47,845 bases of DNA, from assembly GCF_014359905.1 (NCBI RefSeq), contig NZ_JACIYP010000036.1, positions 1-47,845 on the forward strand, in the 5' to 3' direction. The stretch is from Hoeflea sp. Its GTDB lineage: Bacteria > Pseudomonadota > Alphaproteobacteria > Rhizobiales > Rhizobiaceae. This document shows, piece after piece, positions 1 to 8,134 of this stretch (position 1 is its first letter; every line of letters starts with the position of its first letter). The notes beneath the pieces were generated by a model. It saw only the letters and a list, made by a program, of their open reading frames with translations, did no database searches and had not been told where the DNA came from. Made by a program: the position numbers and the translations under genes.

Positions 1-878
1 GAAGGATGCGGCTTGATCGAAATGCCGGGGGTTTCAAAGGTCCATGGCGCCCCAAGCTTTCCGTGAATGGCGTCCGCATCGTAACCGCCGCCTGCCGCCG
101 AGAAGAATCCGCGCGGGGCCTCGAGGATCTTGTCGGTCGCGGTCCAACCGTAGGAGGCAAACTGCGCGGCGACGACGCCGCTCTCCGAAGAACGCCCGGC
201 ATGGAAGGGCTTGGTCATGGTGCCGAAATTCTCGCGCAGGCCCGCCGACTGGCTGCCGGCGATGGAGAGCGCGCGCGCCATCTGCTCGTTGTTGAGACCC
301 ATCAGGCGTCCGGCGGCGGAAGCCGCGGCAAAGGTGCCGCACGTCGCGGTGGCGTGGAAGCCGGTCTGATAGTGCCTGGGATTGATCGCCTCGGCGATCT
401 TGCATTCGACTTCAACGCCTAGGTGATAGGCGAGCATCACATCGGCGCCGGTGCTCTTGCGCGCCTCGCCAAGCGCCAGCGCCGCGGGCAGGGCGGGTGC
501 GGTGGGGTGGGTGAGAAGGCCATAGACGCGATCCCGCGCCACGGCGAGCTGAGTGTCGTCATAATCATCGGCGTGAATTCCGACCCCGTTGGCGAATGCC
601 GCAAAGCGGGGCGGCATCATCATCGAGGAGCCGATCACGGTGGCGGCGCCCTGCGGACGCCCGATATCGGCAAGATGGGTGCGAACATATTCGCCCGACT
701 GGGCAACCGAGCCTGAAAGCGCCAGGCCAAGTCCGTCGAGGATCGATTTCTTGCCGTTCTCGATCACGATGGCAGGCAGGTCGCCGATGGCAGCGCCGAC
801 AACAAAATTGGCGACTTCCTGGCTCAAACCCAGATCTCCGATTGAACCAACTGCCCGGTCTGCTGCTGAACTGCTCAT
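1..878 (-). CDS. MmgE/PrpD family protein (3' end outside window)
   Basis: Starts at the ATG at 878 (MSSSAADRAVGSIG) behind a GGGAGA ribosome site and stays open to the window edge, giving about 292 visible residues of a protein normally 450-490 long. The visible part carries family signatures: HADDYDDTQLA, CKIAEAINPRHY, TGFHATATCGTFAAA, GTMTKPFHAGR and ISIKPHPS. The family covers 2-methylcitrate dehydratase, cis-aconitate decarboxylase and iminodisuccinate epimerase, which act on acidic substrates in the cytoplasm. The exact reaction cannot be read from sequence. It is a close paralogue of the protein at 18122-19576 (same DDTQLA and GTMTKP blocks) and less like the one at 11385-12773. It is transcribed divergently from the tctCBA set at 1259, with an operator at 973-982 in its promoter region. 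Family call certain, function open. Confidence 0.9.
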   Translation of the reverse strand, partial: MSSSAADRAVGSIGDLGLSQEVANFVVGAAIGDLPAIVIENGKKSILDGLGLALSGSVAQSGEYVRTHLADIGRPQGAATVIGSSMMMPPRFAAFANGVGIHADDYDDTQLAVARDRVYGLLTHPTAPALPAALALGEARKSTGADVMLAYHLGVEVECKIAEAINPRHYQTGFHATATCGTFAAASAAGRLMGLNNEQMARALSIAGSQSAGLRENFGTMTKPFHAGRSSESGVVAAQFASYGWTATDKILEAPRGFFSAAGGGYDADAIHGKLGAPWTFETPGISIKPHP

Positions 879-972
879 ATTGACGTGTCTCCCTGAATTT
901 CATGTGGCTGGACGAAGATGCGTGTGAGCCCGCCCAGACGCGCTTGCCCTTTTGAACGACCTTATCTGAGAA

Positions 973-982
973 TTGTCAACAA
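973..982. promoter_or_regulatory. operator TTGTNNACAA, copy 1
   Basis: Palindrome TTGTCAACAA, read TTGTTGACAA on the minus strand, where it contains a perfect TTGACA -35 element pointing at the MmgE/PrpD gene that starts at 878. Form and spacing fit GntR-family (FCD subfamily) operators. Four further copies lie at 1150, 6923, 8135 and 8189. Operator role is inferred from the repetition and position. Confidence 0.6.
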
Positions 983-1149
983 CTTTTGAGATCATGATCG
1001 AAATGTCGGGCGCTGTGAGATGAGCGATTTTAAACTTCTAAATTATTGTTATAATTGATGTATATTCGAATTCACGATGTTTTCTGTGGCTTGATGGGCA
1101 TGTTTTTGTTTGCCTCAACTTGATCGATTTTGTCCTAAAAATCTCATTA

Positions 1150-1181
1150 TTGTTGACAATTGAAATTCCCAACCATAACCT
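1150..1181 (+). promoter_or_regulatory. promoter with overlapping operator, copy 2
   Basis: Operator TTGTTGACAA at 1150-1159 contains the -35 box TTGACA (1153-1158). A 17-base spacer leads to TAACCT (1176-1181) as -10, putting the start of transcription near 1188 and leaving a leader of about 70 bases before tctC at 1259. A bound repressor would cover the -35 box. The 380-base divergent spacer (879-1258) also holds an AT-rich stretch at about 1030-1075; nothing else is recognised there. Confidence 0.55.
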
Positions 1182-1258
1182 GCCGACAGTCGGGGAGAGA
1201 CAGCGACGCGTTGCGCCGCAGGGGAAATATCGCATTACGCCCCGCAGTGGAGGAATTC

Positions 1259-2257
1259 ATGAGCAAATCACTTACACGCCGCACAATCCTCAAGGTCGCG
1301 TCGGGCGGAATCGCAGCATCGTTTGCGATGCCGTCAATTCTGCGCGCCCAAAGCGCCTATCCGGACCGTCCGATTTCTATCGTCGTCCCGTTCGATACGG
1401 GGGGGTACAATGACCGCCTGGCCCGGGCCTTCGCACCCTTTTTGCAGGAGGCGATCGGCCAGCCTTTGACCATCATCAACCGCGGCGGCGGCGGCGCGCT
1501 TCTTGGCCACAGCTACTTCATGCAGCAGCCTGACGATGGCTACACCATCCTTTGCACCTCGGCAGCGCCCTATCTGCCGCTGAACATCCTGACCCAGGAT
1601 GCGCCGTTCAAGGTCGAGGATTTCCACATGATCAACCTTCCATCGCGTGACTACACGCTGATGGCGACAAGCACCGATTCCGATATCAAGAGTGTTGAAG
1701 ACGTTGTCGCGCGCCTCAAGGCTGATGCCGGCTCGCTCTCGATCGGCATCCAGCCGGCTTCGGCCGATCTGATCAACATGATGCTGTTTGCCGACGCCAA
1801 CGGCATCGACCGCGCCGGACTGCGCCTGGTCACCTATGACGGCGGCGGACCGGCCCGCAACGCCACGGCCGGTGGTGTGGTCGATATCGGAATGGTTGGC
1901 GGCCAGGGCTTCATCCCGCTTGCCGAAAAGGTCCGCCCGTTGCTTGTCTTTGATGATGCGGCCCGGGACAACTGGACATCGCCAACGGTGATCGAACTCA
2001 ATGGCGCGGACGCGCAATATGTCGCCGGATCGCAGCGTGGCTGGGGCGTGCATGCGTCCTTTGTCGAAAAGCATCCCGACCGCTACCAGACCCTTCTTGC
2101 GGCAATCGAAAGCGCCAGCAAGGACGAGAAGGCCATGGCCAGCCTGGTGGCTCAGGATCTTGCCACGGACTGGATCGGACCCGAGGCCAGCAACAAGGCG
2201 CTTGCCGCCACCGCCAAGGTGATGACCCAGCACATCGACCTGCTCAAGGGCACCTGA
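1259..2257 (+). CDS. tctC: TctC-type substrate-binding protein, Tat-exported
   Basis: 332 residues. It is the periplasmic binding protein of a tripartite tricarboxylate transporter: it captures an organic acid and hands it to the TctA/TctB membrane pair. The start at 1259 is chosen because GGAGG lies five bases upstream; a longer in-frame reading from 1160 only adds residues without a signal. The N-terminus has a twin-arginine motif (TRRTILK) followed by a hydrophobic stretch and a likely cleavage after LRAQSA. The mature part opens with YPDRPISIVVPFDTGG, typical of the family (Bug/TctC), whose ligands are usually carboxylates. It is first in a tctC-tctB-tctA unit driven from the operator-containing promoter at 1150, and a stem-loop separates it from tctB. 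The ligand is unknown. Confidence 0.93.
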   Translation: MSKSLTRRTILKVASGGIAASFAMPSILRAQSAYPDRPISIVVPFDTGGYNDRLARAFAPFLQEAIGQPLTIINRGGGGALLGHSYFMQQPDDGYTILCTSAAPYLPLNILTQDAPFKVEDFHMINLPSRDYTLMATSTDSDIKSVEDVVARLKADAGSLSIGIQPASADLINMMLFADANGIDRAGLRLVTYDGGGPARNATAGGVVDIGMVGGQGFIPLAEKVRPLLVFDDAARDNWTSPTVIELNGADAQYVAGSQRGWGVHASFVEKHPDRYQTLLAAIESASKDEKAMASLVAQDLATDWIGPEASNKALAATAKVMTQHIDLLKGT

Positions 2258-2280
2258 TCCCGCCTGCATTGCCATCGTTT

Positions 2281-2304
2281 CCGGGCTTTCGCATGAGAGC
2301 CCGG
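2281..2304 (+). other. stem-loop between tctC and tctB
   Basis: A 10-bp stem (one G-U pair) formed by CCGGGCTTTC and GAGAGCCCGG around a GCAT loop, 24 bases after the tctC stop. No T-tract follows, so it is more likely a 3' stabiliser of the tctC message or a partial attenuator than a full terminator. The second tct set has a comparable stem in the same place (9195-9221). Confidence 0.55.
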
Positions 2305-2341
2305 AGACGCATACTGTATGCGGTCAGCGGAGGAGACCAAT

Positions 2342-2818
2342 ATGGGTAGTTCGGGCCAACGCCGCGTCGTGATTTGGGGGCATCTCTTGCTTCTCTGCGT
2401 GATCGCAGCCATCATTCTTGCCTACTGGCTGGATGCACGTGGAACCTCACTCAAGACCAACAATCTTCTGCTTGTCCAGCCTGGCGCCATTCTCGGACTT
2501 GTCCTGGTGGCGCTCGTCCTGCCGCAGGTTTTTCGCAAGGTTTCTGTAGAAGAGGTGCCTGATGCGACCGCACGCAGGCAGGACCTGCTCAATGTCGGGC
2601 GCGTGGCTCTGCTCGCTGGCGCCTTCGGCCTGTTTGTCTTTTCGCTTGAAACCATCGGCTTCGACATCGCGACTTTCGTTTTTGTTGCCGCCGGTCTTTA
2701 TCTCTGCGGCGAGAAGAAGCTCTGGGTGATCGGCGTCTATTCCGCCATCTTCACGGTGCTGGTCGTTTACGGATACCAGGCGCTCGTGCCCTATCCATTC
2801 CCGCTCACCGTTCTTTGA
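2342..2818 (+). CDS. tctB: TctB-type small membrane subunit
   Basis: 158 residues, the usual size for TctB, the small four-helix membrane subunit of tripartite tricarboxylate transporters. The start at 2342 is preferred because GGAGGAG (2329-2335) lies just upstream; an in-frame ATG at 2318 has no such site. Hydrophobic segments are seen at roughly residues 10-30, 45-65, 90-112 and 115-150, with a charged loop between the second and third. It lies between tctC and tctA, nine bases before tctA. TctB sequences are poorly conserved, so the call rests on size, topology and position. Confidence 0.85.
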   Translation: MGSSGQRRVVIWGHLLLLCVIAAIILAYWLDARGTSLKTNNLLLVQPGAILGLVLVALVLPQVFRKVSVEEVPDATARRQDLLNVGRVALLAGAFGLFVFSLETIGFDIATFVFVAAGLYLCGEKKLWVIGVYSAIFTVLVVYGYQALVPYPFPLTVL

Positions 2819-2827
2819 GGAACCTGG

Positions 2828-4348
2828 ATGCTTGACTTTTCAGCCCTTGATGGTGCTTTCGGCATCCTCACCTCGTCCTGGAGCGCCTGGCTTTGGCTCA
2901 TCCCCGGGCTCGTGATCGGTCTCGTGTTCGGGGCGATGCCCGGAATATCGATCACCATGGCGATGGCGATTTTCCTGCCGATAACCCTCTACATGGATTT
3001 CCTTCCGGCCATCGTGTTCCTGACCTCGATCTACACCGGCGCGGGCTTCGGCGGTTCGGTTCCGGCCGTGCTGATGAACATTCCGGGCACCTCGTCGGCG
3101 GTCGCCACCACATTCGACGGCTATCCGATGGCGCGCGCCGGCCGGCACAACCAGGCTCTGGGCGTGGCGCTGGCCTCGTCGGTGGTGGGCACCTTGTCGT
3201 CCTACGTGCTTTTGCTGTTTCTGATCGTGCCGGTGTCCATCATCGTGCTCAAGCTCGGGCCGCTGGAAATGTTCGCCATCGCGGTCTGGGGGCTGTTGCT
3301 GCTCGGATCCTTGTCCGGTTCGTCTGTCTGGCGCGGCTTGTTGGCGGGCGTGTTCGGCGTTCTACTTGGGACCATCGGAATGAATACGGCCGGCTTCATC
3401 CGTGGCACCATGGGTGTTCCCTGGCTGCTTGACGGCGTTCCCGCAATCCCGGCGATGATGGGGCTGCTGGCGGCAAGCCAACTGCTCAATCTGATCAACA
3501 CCACTTACCTGATCGAGAACGAAGACGACCGCAAGATCAGTTTTGCCAGGATCCTCGAAGGCGTCAGGCTGGCCTTTAAATACCCCACGATTATCTTCCG
3601 AGGTGCCACCATTGGAGTCATCATTGGCGCAATCCCCGGCGTCGGCTCTTCGATTTCGAACCTGATTTCCTACTCGGAGACCAAGCGCAACGCCTCCGAT
3701 GGCGACACCTTCGGGTCGGGCAATCCCAAGGGCGTGATCGCGGCCGAATCGGCCAATTCCTCCTCCGAAGGCGGCGCCATGGCGACCATGCTGGCGCTCG
3801 GCATTCCGGGCGGCGGCGCAACCGCCATCCTGCTTGCGGCCTTTGCCATGCACAACATCATCGGCGGACCGCAATTCATCGCGCAGAACCGGGACATCGT
3901 CTATGCGATCATCTTCTCGAATTTCGCCCAGGCAATCCTGCTCTTGTTCGTCGGGCTGGGATTTGTCTATCTCGCTGCATCCATCGTGCGGGTTCCGCTG
4001 CGGTTTCTGATCCCGAGCGTGCTGGTGGTGTCGACCTTCGGCTCCTATGCGATATTGGGATCGCTTGCGGGCCCCATCACCCTGTTCATTTTCGCCATCC
4101 TCGGCTGGGCCATGGTGCGCTACGACTATCCGGTCGCAGCCACGGTGGTCGGACTTTTGCTCGGTAGCCTGCTGGAACAGAACATCATCCGGACCTGGCA
4201 GATCAGCCGCGGCGAACTGGGCTATCTGCTCGAACGCCCCGGCGCCATTCTGATCCTGGTGGTCATGATTGCCTCGGTCGGCATGACTGCGATCTCGAAA
4301 TACCGGCGCAAGAAAGCACTCCTCGTTGCGGATGCAGCTGAATCATAG
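2828..4348 (+). CDS. tctA: TctA-type large membrane subunit
   Basis: 506 residues, full length for the large permease subunit, which carries substrate across the inner membrane with the ion gradient. It is almost entirely hydrophobic with about 11-12 predicted helices. Both family proline-glycine signatures are present, GAMPGIS in the first half and GAIPGVGSS in the second, as are GGSVPAVLMNIPGT and GIPGGGATA, which reflect the internal duplication. A GAGGAA site precedes the start. The gene ends this transcription unit: a strong intrinsic terminator follows within 32 bases. Confidence 0.95.
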   Translation: MLDFSALDGAFGILTSSWSAWLWLIPGLVIGLVFGAMPGISITMAMAIFLPITLYMDFLPAIVFLTSIYTGAGFGGSVPAVLMNIPGTSSAVATTFDGYPMARAGRHNQALGVALASSVVGTLSSYVLLLFLIVPVSIIVLKLGPLEMFAIAVWGLLLLGSLSGSSVWRGLLAGVFGVLLGTIGMNTAGFIRGTMGVPWLLDGVPAIPAMMGLLAASQLLNLINTTYLIENEDDRKISFARILEGVRLAFKYPTIIFRGATIGVIIGAIPGVGSSISNLISYSETKRNASDGDTFGSGNPKGVIAAESANSSSEGGAMATMLALGIPGGGATAILLAAFAMHNIIGGPQFIAQNRDIVYAIIFSNFAQAILLLFVGLGFVYLAASIVRVPLRFLIPSVLVVSTFGSYAILGSLAGPITLFIFAILGWAMVRYDYPVAATVVGLLLGSLLEQNIIRTWQISRGELGYLLERPGAILILVVMIASVGMTAISKYRRKKALLVADAAES

Positions 4349-4379
4349 GCATCCCTCTTTGGAACTGCCTTGACTGAAC

Positions 4380-4419
4380 GGCCTTCAGACATTTTCAAAA
4401 AGTCTGAAGGCCTTTTTTT
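4380..4419 (+). terminator. intrinsic terminator after tctA
   Basis: Perfect 11-bp stem, GGCCTTCAGAC (4380-4390) with GTCTGAAGGCC (4402-4412), 11-base loop, then seven T. It works for the plus strand only. The last codons and the stop codon (TGA at 4387-4385) of the convergent rhodanese gene lie inside the stem. Confidence 0.92.
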
Positions 4420-5953
4420 CGTCCGCATCCAGCTGGGCGATCAATCCGGTTTCCCAGGCCAGGTAGCGCCGCGAGGACTCCAGATTGCCGTCATGGCGGT
4501 CATGCACGAACCAGGGGAAGTCGATCGCCTCGGACGGCTCCGGCTGAGTGGAATATAAGACCACCGCAGCGCCGGCATGGACCAGCGCCTCGTGGTCATC
4601 ACTGAGTGCAAAGATATTGGCATAGCCCAGTTCGGCGGCGTCCCGCGCAAAAATTCGCGCCCGGTCCCCGGTGTCGGCGAGGATCACAACCGGTCCGGTG
4701 CCGCACCGCGCCAGCGTCTCCGGCAGGCCCGGTCTGGTCGTCCAGATCGCGCCTTTGACATGGGAAGCGCGGAAATCAGGGGACGGCCGCATGTCGAGGA
4801 TAGTTGCACCGGGCATTGCCAGCAGATCAGCAGCGCTTATTGTTGCTGTCTCCCCGATCGCCGGTAAACCGACCGCGGGACGTGCCTTCAGATTGCGCAA
4901 CTCGTCATCAATTCGCACGATATGTACCTCATATCCCAATTGGCTGAGCCAGAAGGCCGCAAGTGCGGCGCGCAGACCTGTATCGCAACACAGGATGAGC
5001 CGTGAACTGCGGACTCCGACCCATTGATCGGTTGCCTGCACCAATTGTCCTGAAGCCGCATGGACGGCAACCGAGAGGGGATCGTTTCGTGCTTCATCCG
5101 GGGAGCGAACATCGAAGACATAGGTGGTTCGATCGGGCTCGGCCATCATCCGCACGACGTCATCGCAACTCGCCACTGGAAGCGAGAACCGCTCAATCAG
5201 CGCCTCCGCCCGTTTTCTTGATGCGGCAAGTCCGGCCGGATCCAGCGCGGGGAATGAGTCTGGCCGGTTGTTCCGCTCGAGATCGCGGCCTGACAGGGCC
5301 CATCCCTGCGTGCCGTTTTCCAGTGCTGCGACCGAGCCTTCAAAGCCCGCCAGCATGAGCCCGATTGCGCCGGTAATCCCACGGGTCCGGCCCGCACAGG
5401 TAATCAGAATCCGGGAGGCGTCGCCAAGCGTTGAAATCCGGTGGGCCAATTCACCGTTGGGCAGGCAGACAGCGCCCGGCACCCGCATCTTGGCGTATTC
5501 GGCAGCCGGACGCGCATCAAAAAAGGCGGGAGGTCGGCCTTCGGCGGTCGCTTGTCCAAGCTCATCCGCCGTCATCATTGTCGGCCGCCAGATGTGCTCG
5601 GCCATCTCGCCCAGCGTCTTGGAGGGGACATTGACGCCCTTGTAGACCGGATAGCCGGCCTTCTCCCATGCAGGCATGCCGCCGTCGATCCAGCGGACAT
5701 CGGTGTATCCGGCTTCGCTCAGGCGGCGATGCGCCCGTTGCGCGACACCGTCGCCCGTGTCGACGAGCAGCAGCGGCACAGTCAGCCGCGGCGCCAGTGC
5801 GCCAATGCGCTGTTCCAGCTGGCTGAAGGGCAGGGGAATGGCGAGGAGCGGATGCCCCTCGACAAATTGGCCGGCCTCGCGAATATCCAGGAATGCGAGT
5901 TCCTGGCCGCCGTGAACCAGTGCGCGCGCTTCCTTGACGTCAAGCCCGCTCAT
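4385..5953 (-). CDS. four-domain rhodanese-like protein
   Basis: 522 residues made of four tandem rhodanese modules at about 1-105, 120-225, 255-350 and 370-460. Rhodaneses move sulfane sulfur through an active-site cysteine. Domain 2 keeps it (Cys186 in CAGRTR) and so does domain 3 (Cys323 in CDTGLR). In domain 1 the matching position is Val64 (VDTGDG) and in domain 4 it is Ala (ADTGDR), so these two are probably non-catalytic. The start at 5953 is used because its ATG overlaps the stop of the upstream hydrolase gene (ATGA), implying translational coupling; the longer in-frame reading from 6148 runs inside that gene. The C-terminal tail of about 60 residues after domain 4 is not rhodanese-like. 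A sulfurtransferase partner for the hydrolase is possible but unproven. Confidence 0.9.
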   Translation of the reverse strand: MSGLDVKEARALVHGGQELAFLDIREAGQFVEGHPLLAIPLPFSQLEQRIGALAPRLTVPLLLVDTGDGVAQRAHRRLSEAGYTDVRWIDGGMPAWEKAGYPVYKGVNVPSKTLGEMAEHIWRPTMMTADELGQATAEGRPPAFFDARPAAEYAKMRVPGAVCLPNGELAHRISTLGDASRILITCAGRTRGITGAIGLMLAGFEGSVAALENGTQGWALSGRDLERNNRPDSFPALDPAGLAASRKRAEALIERFSLPVASCDDVVRMMAEPDRTTYVFDVRSPDEARNDPLSVAVHAASGQLVQATDQWVGVRSSRLILCCDTGLRAALAAFWLSQLGYEVHIVRIDDELRNLKARPAVGLPAIGETATISAADLLAMPGATILDMRPSPDFRASHVKGAIWTTRPGLPETLARCGTGPVVILADTGDRARIFARDAAELGYANIFALSDDHEALVHAGAAVVLYSTQPEPSEAIDFPWFVHDRHDGNLESSRRYLAWETGLIAQLDADEKKAFRLFENV

Positions 5954-6900
5954 GCGTCGCCGCCCGGCTCCGGCAGCGTGACCGGTGCGCCATGAAAGAA
6001 CGACCAAAACGCCTGGTAGACCAGGTCCGGCCGGTGTTCCGCCGGATAGTGACCGGTCGGAACTGCAAAGCCCTGCAGATCGTCGGCCCATTCGCCCCAG
6101 GCTTCCACCGGCTTGAAGTGGCGGCCGCAATGGCTGTTGGACCCCCAAAGCACAAGCACCGGACAGGTGATCCTGTGTTTGCCGAAATCCGCCTTGTCCA
6201 TCTCGAGATCCAGCGTCACTGTCGCCCGGTAGTCTTCGCAGACGGCATGGATCTGCTCATGGGTGGTGCAGCGGACATATTCCGCCATGGCTTCGGGCGT
6301 GAAGATCTCCAGTCCAACCCCTTTCTTGTTGAGCTTGTAGTGGATGTAATAGTCAAGATCGGCGCCGATCAATCGCTCGGGAAACGGTGCCTTCTGCGCC
6401 ATGAAGAACCAGTGATAGCTCTCAAGCCCCCAGCCCATGGTCACATTGGTCAGCACCTTGTGGGTCGGCACAATATCGAGGGCTGCCAGATGGGTGATGC
6501 GCTGCGGCTGATCGAGCGCCATCCGGAAAGCCACCCTGGCGCCCCGGTCATGGCCCGCCACAGCGAAGTTTTCAAAGCCGAAATGGCTCATGACATCGAA
6601 GGCGTCCTCACCCATCGCCCGGAACGTGTAGGCGGAATGGTCCGGCTGTCCATCCGGTTTGGAGCTGTCGCCATATCCGCGCAGATCCATGGCGATGACG
6701 GTGAAACCCTGCGCCAGCGAGGGCGCCACCTTGTGCCAGCTGACCAGCGTCAGCGGATTTCCGTGGATGAGCAGGAGCGGGGGGCCTTCACCGGCGATGG
6801 CAACCTGAATTTCGGCGCCTCTTGTCTTTACGGTTTCCCGGCGAAACCCCTCCATCAGGGTGGCGGAGGTCTTGAGCGGCGGCATTTGAACTGATGACAT
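5950..6900 (-). CDS. alpha/beta hydrolase of the haloacetate (fluoroacetate) dehalogenase type
   Basis: 316 residues. Haloacetate dehalogenases displace halide from haloacetates by an Asp nucleophile through an ester intermediate. The oxyanion motif HGNP is at 46-49 and the nucleophile elbow GHDRG gives Asp118. Residues matching the catalytic and halide-pocket set of the Rhodopseudomonas fluoroacetate dehalogenase are all present at nearly constant offset: Asp118, Arg119, Arg122, Asp142, His163, Trp164, Tyr224 and His284. No signal peptide, so cytoplasmic. GGAGAAACC lies upstream of the ATG at 6900. It is coupled by a 4-base overlap to the rhodanese gene and divergent from the enolase-family gene at 7005, with an operator between them. 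An epoxide hydrolase or ester hydrolase of the same fold is the alternative. Confidence 0.85.
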   Translation of the reverse strand: MSSVQMPPLKTSATLMEGFRRETVKTRGAEIQVAIAGEGPPLLLIHGNPLTLVSWHKVAPSLAQGFTVIAMDLRGYGDSSKPDGQPDHSAYTFRAMGEDAFDVMSHFGFENFAVAGHDRGARVAFRMALDQPQRITHLAALDIVPTHKVLTNVTMGWGLESYHWFFMAQKAPFPERLIGADLDYYIHYKLNKKGVGLEIFTPEAMAEYVRCTTHEQIHAVCEDYRATVTLDLEMDKADFGKHRITCPVLVLWGSNSHCGRHFKPVEAWGEWADDLQGFAVPTGHYPAEHRPDLVYQAFWSFFHGAPVTLPEPGGDA

Positions 6901-6922
6901 GATGGTTTCTCCAAATTGTAAA

Positions 6923-6932
6923 TTGTTTACAA
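6923..6932. promoter_or_regulatory. operator TTGTNNACAA, copy 3
   Basis: TTGTTTACAA in the 104-base divergent spacer between the hydrolase (start 6900) and the enolase-family gene (start 7005). On the plus strand it contains TTTACA, a plausible -35; CACAAT at 6948-6953 could serve as -10 (16-base spacer). It is only 22 bases upstream of the minus-strand ATG and so could also control that operon. Confidence 0.55.
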
Positions 6933-7004
6933 TACAAAAGCCTGCTACACAATTGCGGAGCGGAAAAATTGCCCTGCCTGGGCGATATTTGAGGGAGACC
7001 GATC

Positions 7005-8114
7005 ATGATCATCAAGGACATTCGCGCCAGCCTGCACACATTTTCCATAACCATTCCGCTGCTGGAAGGTCGTGTCGAAGGCTATGGCAGGGCTGAGCAG
7101 ACCCACTTTGTCTTTTGCCAGGTGGAAACCGAGGACGGCACGATCGGCTTCGGCCTGACCGGTCACTTTCTCGCCAAATCGGTGATCGTCGCGCTGCACG
7201 AGCACATCCTGCCGGTGGTCAAGGGCATGGATGTGCGCGACGTCGAGAAAATCCATCAGCGGATCTGGCAGAAGCTCAATCCACGCGCCATGTCGGGCAC
7301 TATCTCAATGGCGTTGTCCTGCCTGGACATCGCGCTTTGGGACATTGCCGGCAAGCAGTCGGGCCGCAGTATCGCCGCCATGCTGGGCAATGCGCGCAAC
7401 CGGATTCCGGCCTATGTGACCTTCGGTTTTCCGCAGTATGACATCGATCAACTGGCCGATGCAGCCCGCCTGCACGTGGCCAACGGCTTTACCGCCTTGA
7501 AGTCCGTCGTGGCTGTCGACAAGGGCGGTTGGCGCGAGGATGCAAGGCGAATCAAGGCAATTCGCGACGCCGTCGGGCCGGACATCGACATCATGATCGA
7601 CGCCAACTATCTCTTCAATCCGGTCGAGGCCAGCTATCTCTGCCGCGAAATCGAGGATTGCCGCATCACGTGGTTCGAGGAGCCGCTCACGCAGAATGAT
7701 GCCCGTGCATTGGGTGACCTGCGCCGGTCGACCAAAATTCCCATCGCCGCAGGTCAGATGGAAGGCCACCGCTGGCGGCACCGGGAGTTCATTGAGCATC
7801 AGTCGGTCGATATTCTCCAGCCCAATGTGACCTATTGCGGGGGCTTTACCGAGGCGCGCAAAATCGCCCATCTGGCCCAAACTTACAACATGCCGATTGC
7901 AAATGGCGGCGGCTGGCCCCTGTTCAACATGCATTTGTTGGCAGGTATGATGAATGGCTGGATCGCGGAATGGCATCTGGGCATGGTCGCGGTCGGCGAG
8001 ACGCTGTTTACCGATGCGCCCAAGCCCGTCGGCGGCTGGCTGGATATCCCGGACCGTCCTGGCCTTGGGCTGACATTGAACGAAGACGCTTTTCGCGACA
8101 CTTTGGTCGTCTGA
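7005..8114 (+). CDS. enolase-superfamily (mandelate racemase-like) protein with altered active site
   Basis: 369 residues with the N-terminal capping domain (about 1-125) and the beta-barrel domain. GGGAGA precedes the ATG. In this family three acidic ligands hold Mg2+ and Lys/His residues abstract a proton next to a carboxylate. Asp199 (MIDANY) and Glu225 (WFEEPL) are the first two ligands, 26 residues apart as in mandelate racemase. The third position, again 26 further on, is Gln251 (AAGQMEGH) instead of Glu. The KxK motif is reduced to Lys166-Ser-Val168, and the usual strand-7 His region reads MPIANGGG. The fold is clear, but ordinary racemase or dehydratase chemistry is doubtful. It may be a divergent dehydratase with other catalytic groups. 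It follows the operator at 6923 and precedes the second tct set. Confidence 0.85.
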   Translation: MIIKDIRASLHTFSITIPLLEGRVEGYGRAEQTHFVFCQVETEDGTIGFGLTGHFLAKSVIVALHEHILPVVKGMDVRDVEKIHQRIWQKLNPRAMSGTISMALSCLDIALWDIAGKQSGRSIAAMLGNARNRIPAYVTFGFPQYDIDQLADAARLHVANGFTALKSVVAVDKGGWREDARRIKAIRDAVGPDIDIMIDANYLFNPVEASYLCREIEDCRITWFEEPLTQNDARALGDLRRSTKIPIAAGQMEGHRWRHREFIEHQSVDILQPNVTYCGGFTEARKIAHLAQTYNMPIANGGGWPLFNMHLLAGMMNGWIAEWHLGMVAVGETLFTDAPKPVGGWLDIPDRPGLGLTLNEDAFRDTLVV

Positions 8115-8134
8115 ACAGGAGTTATTTGTCCAAA

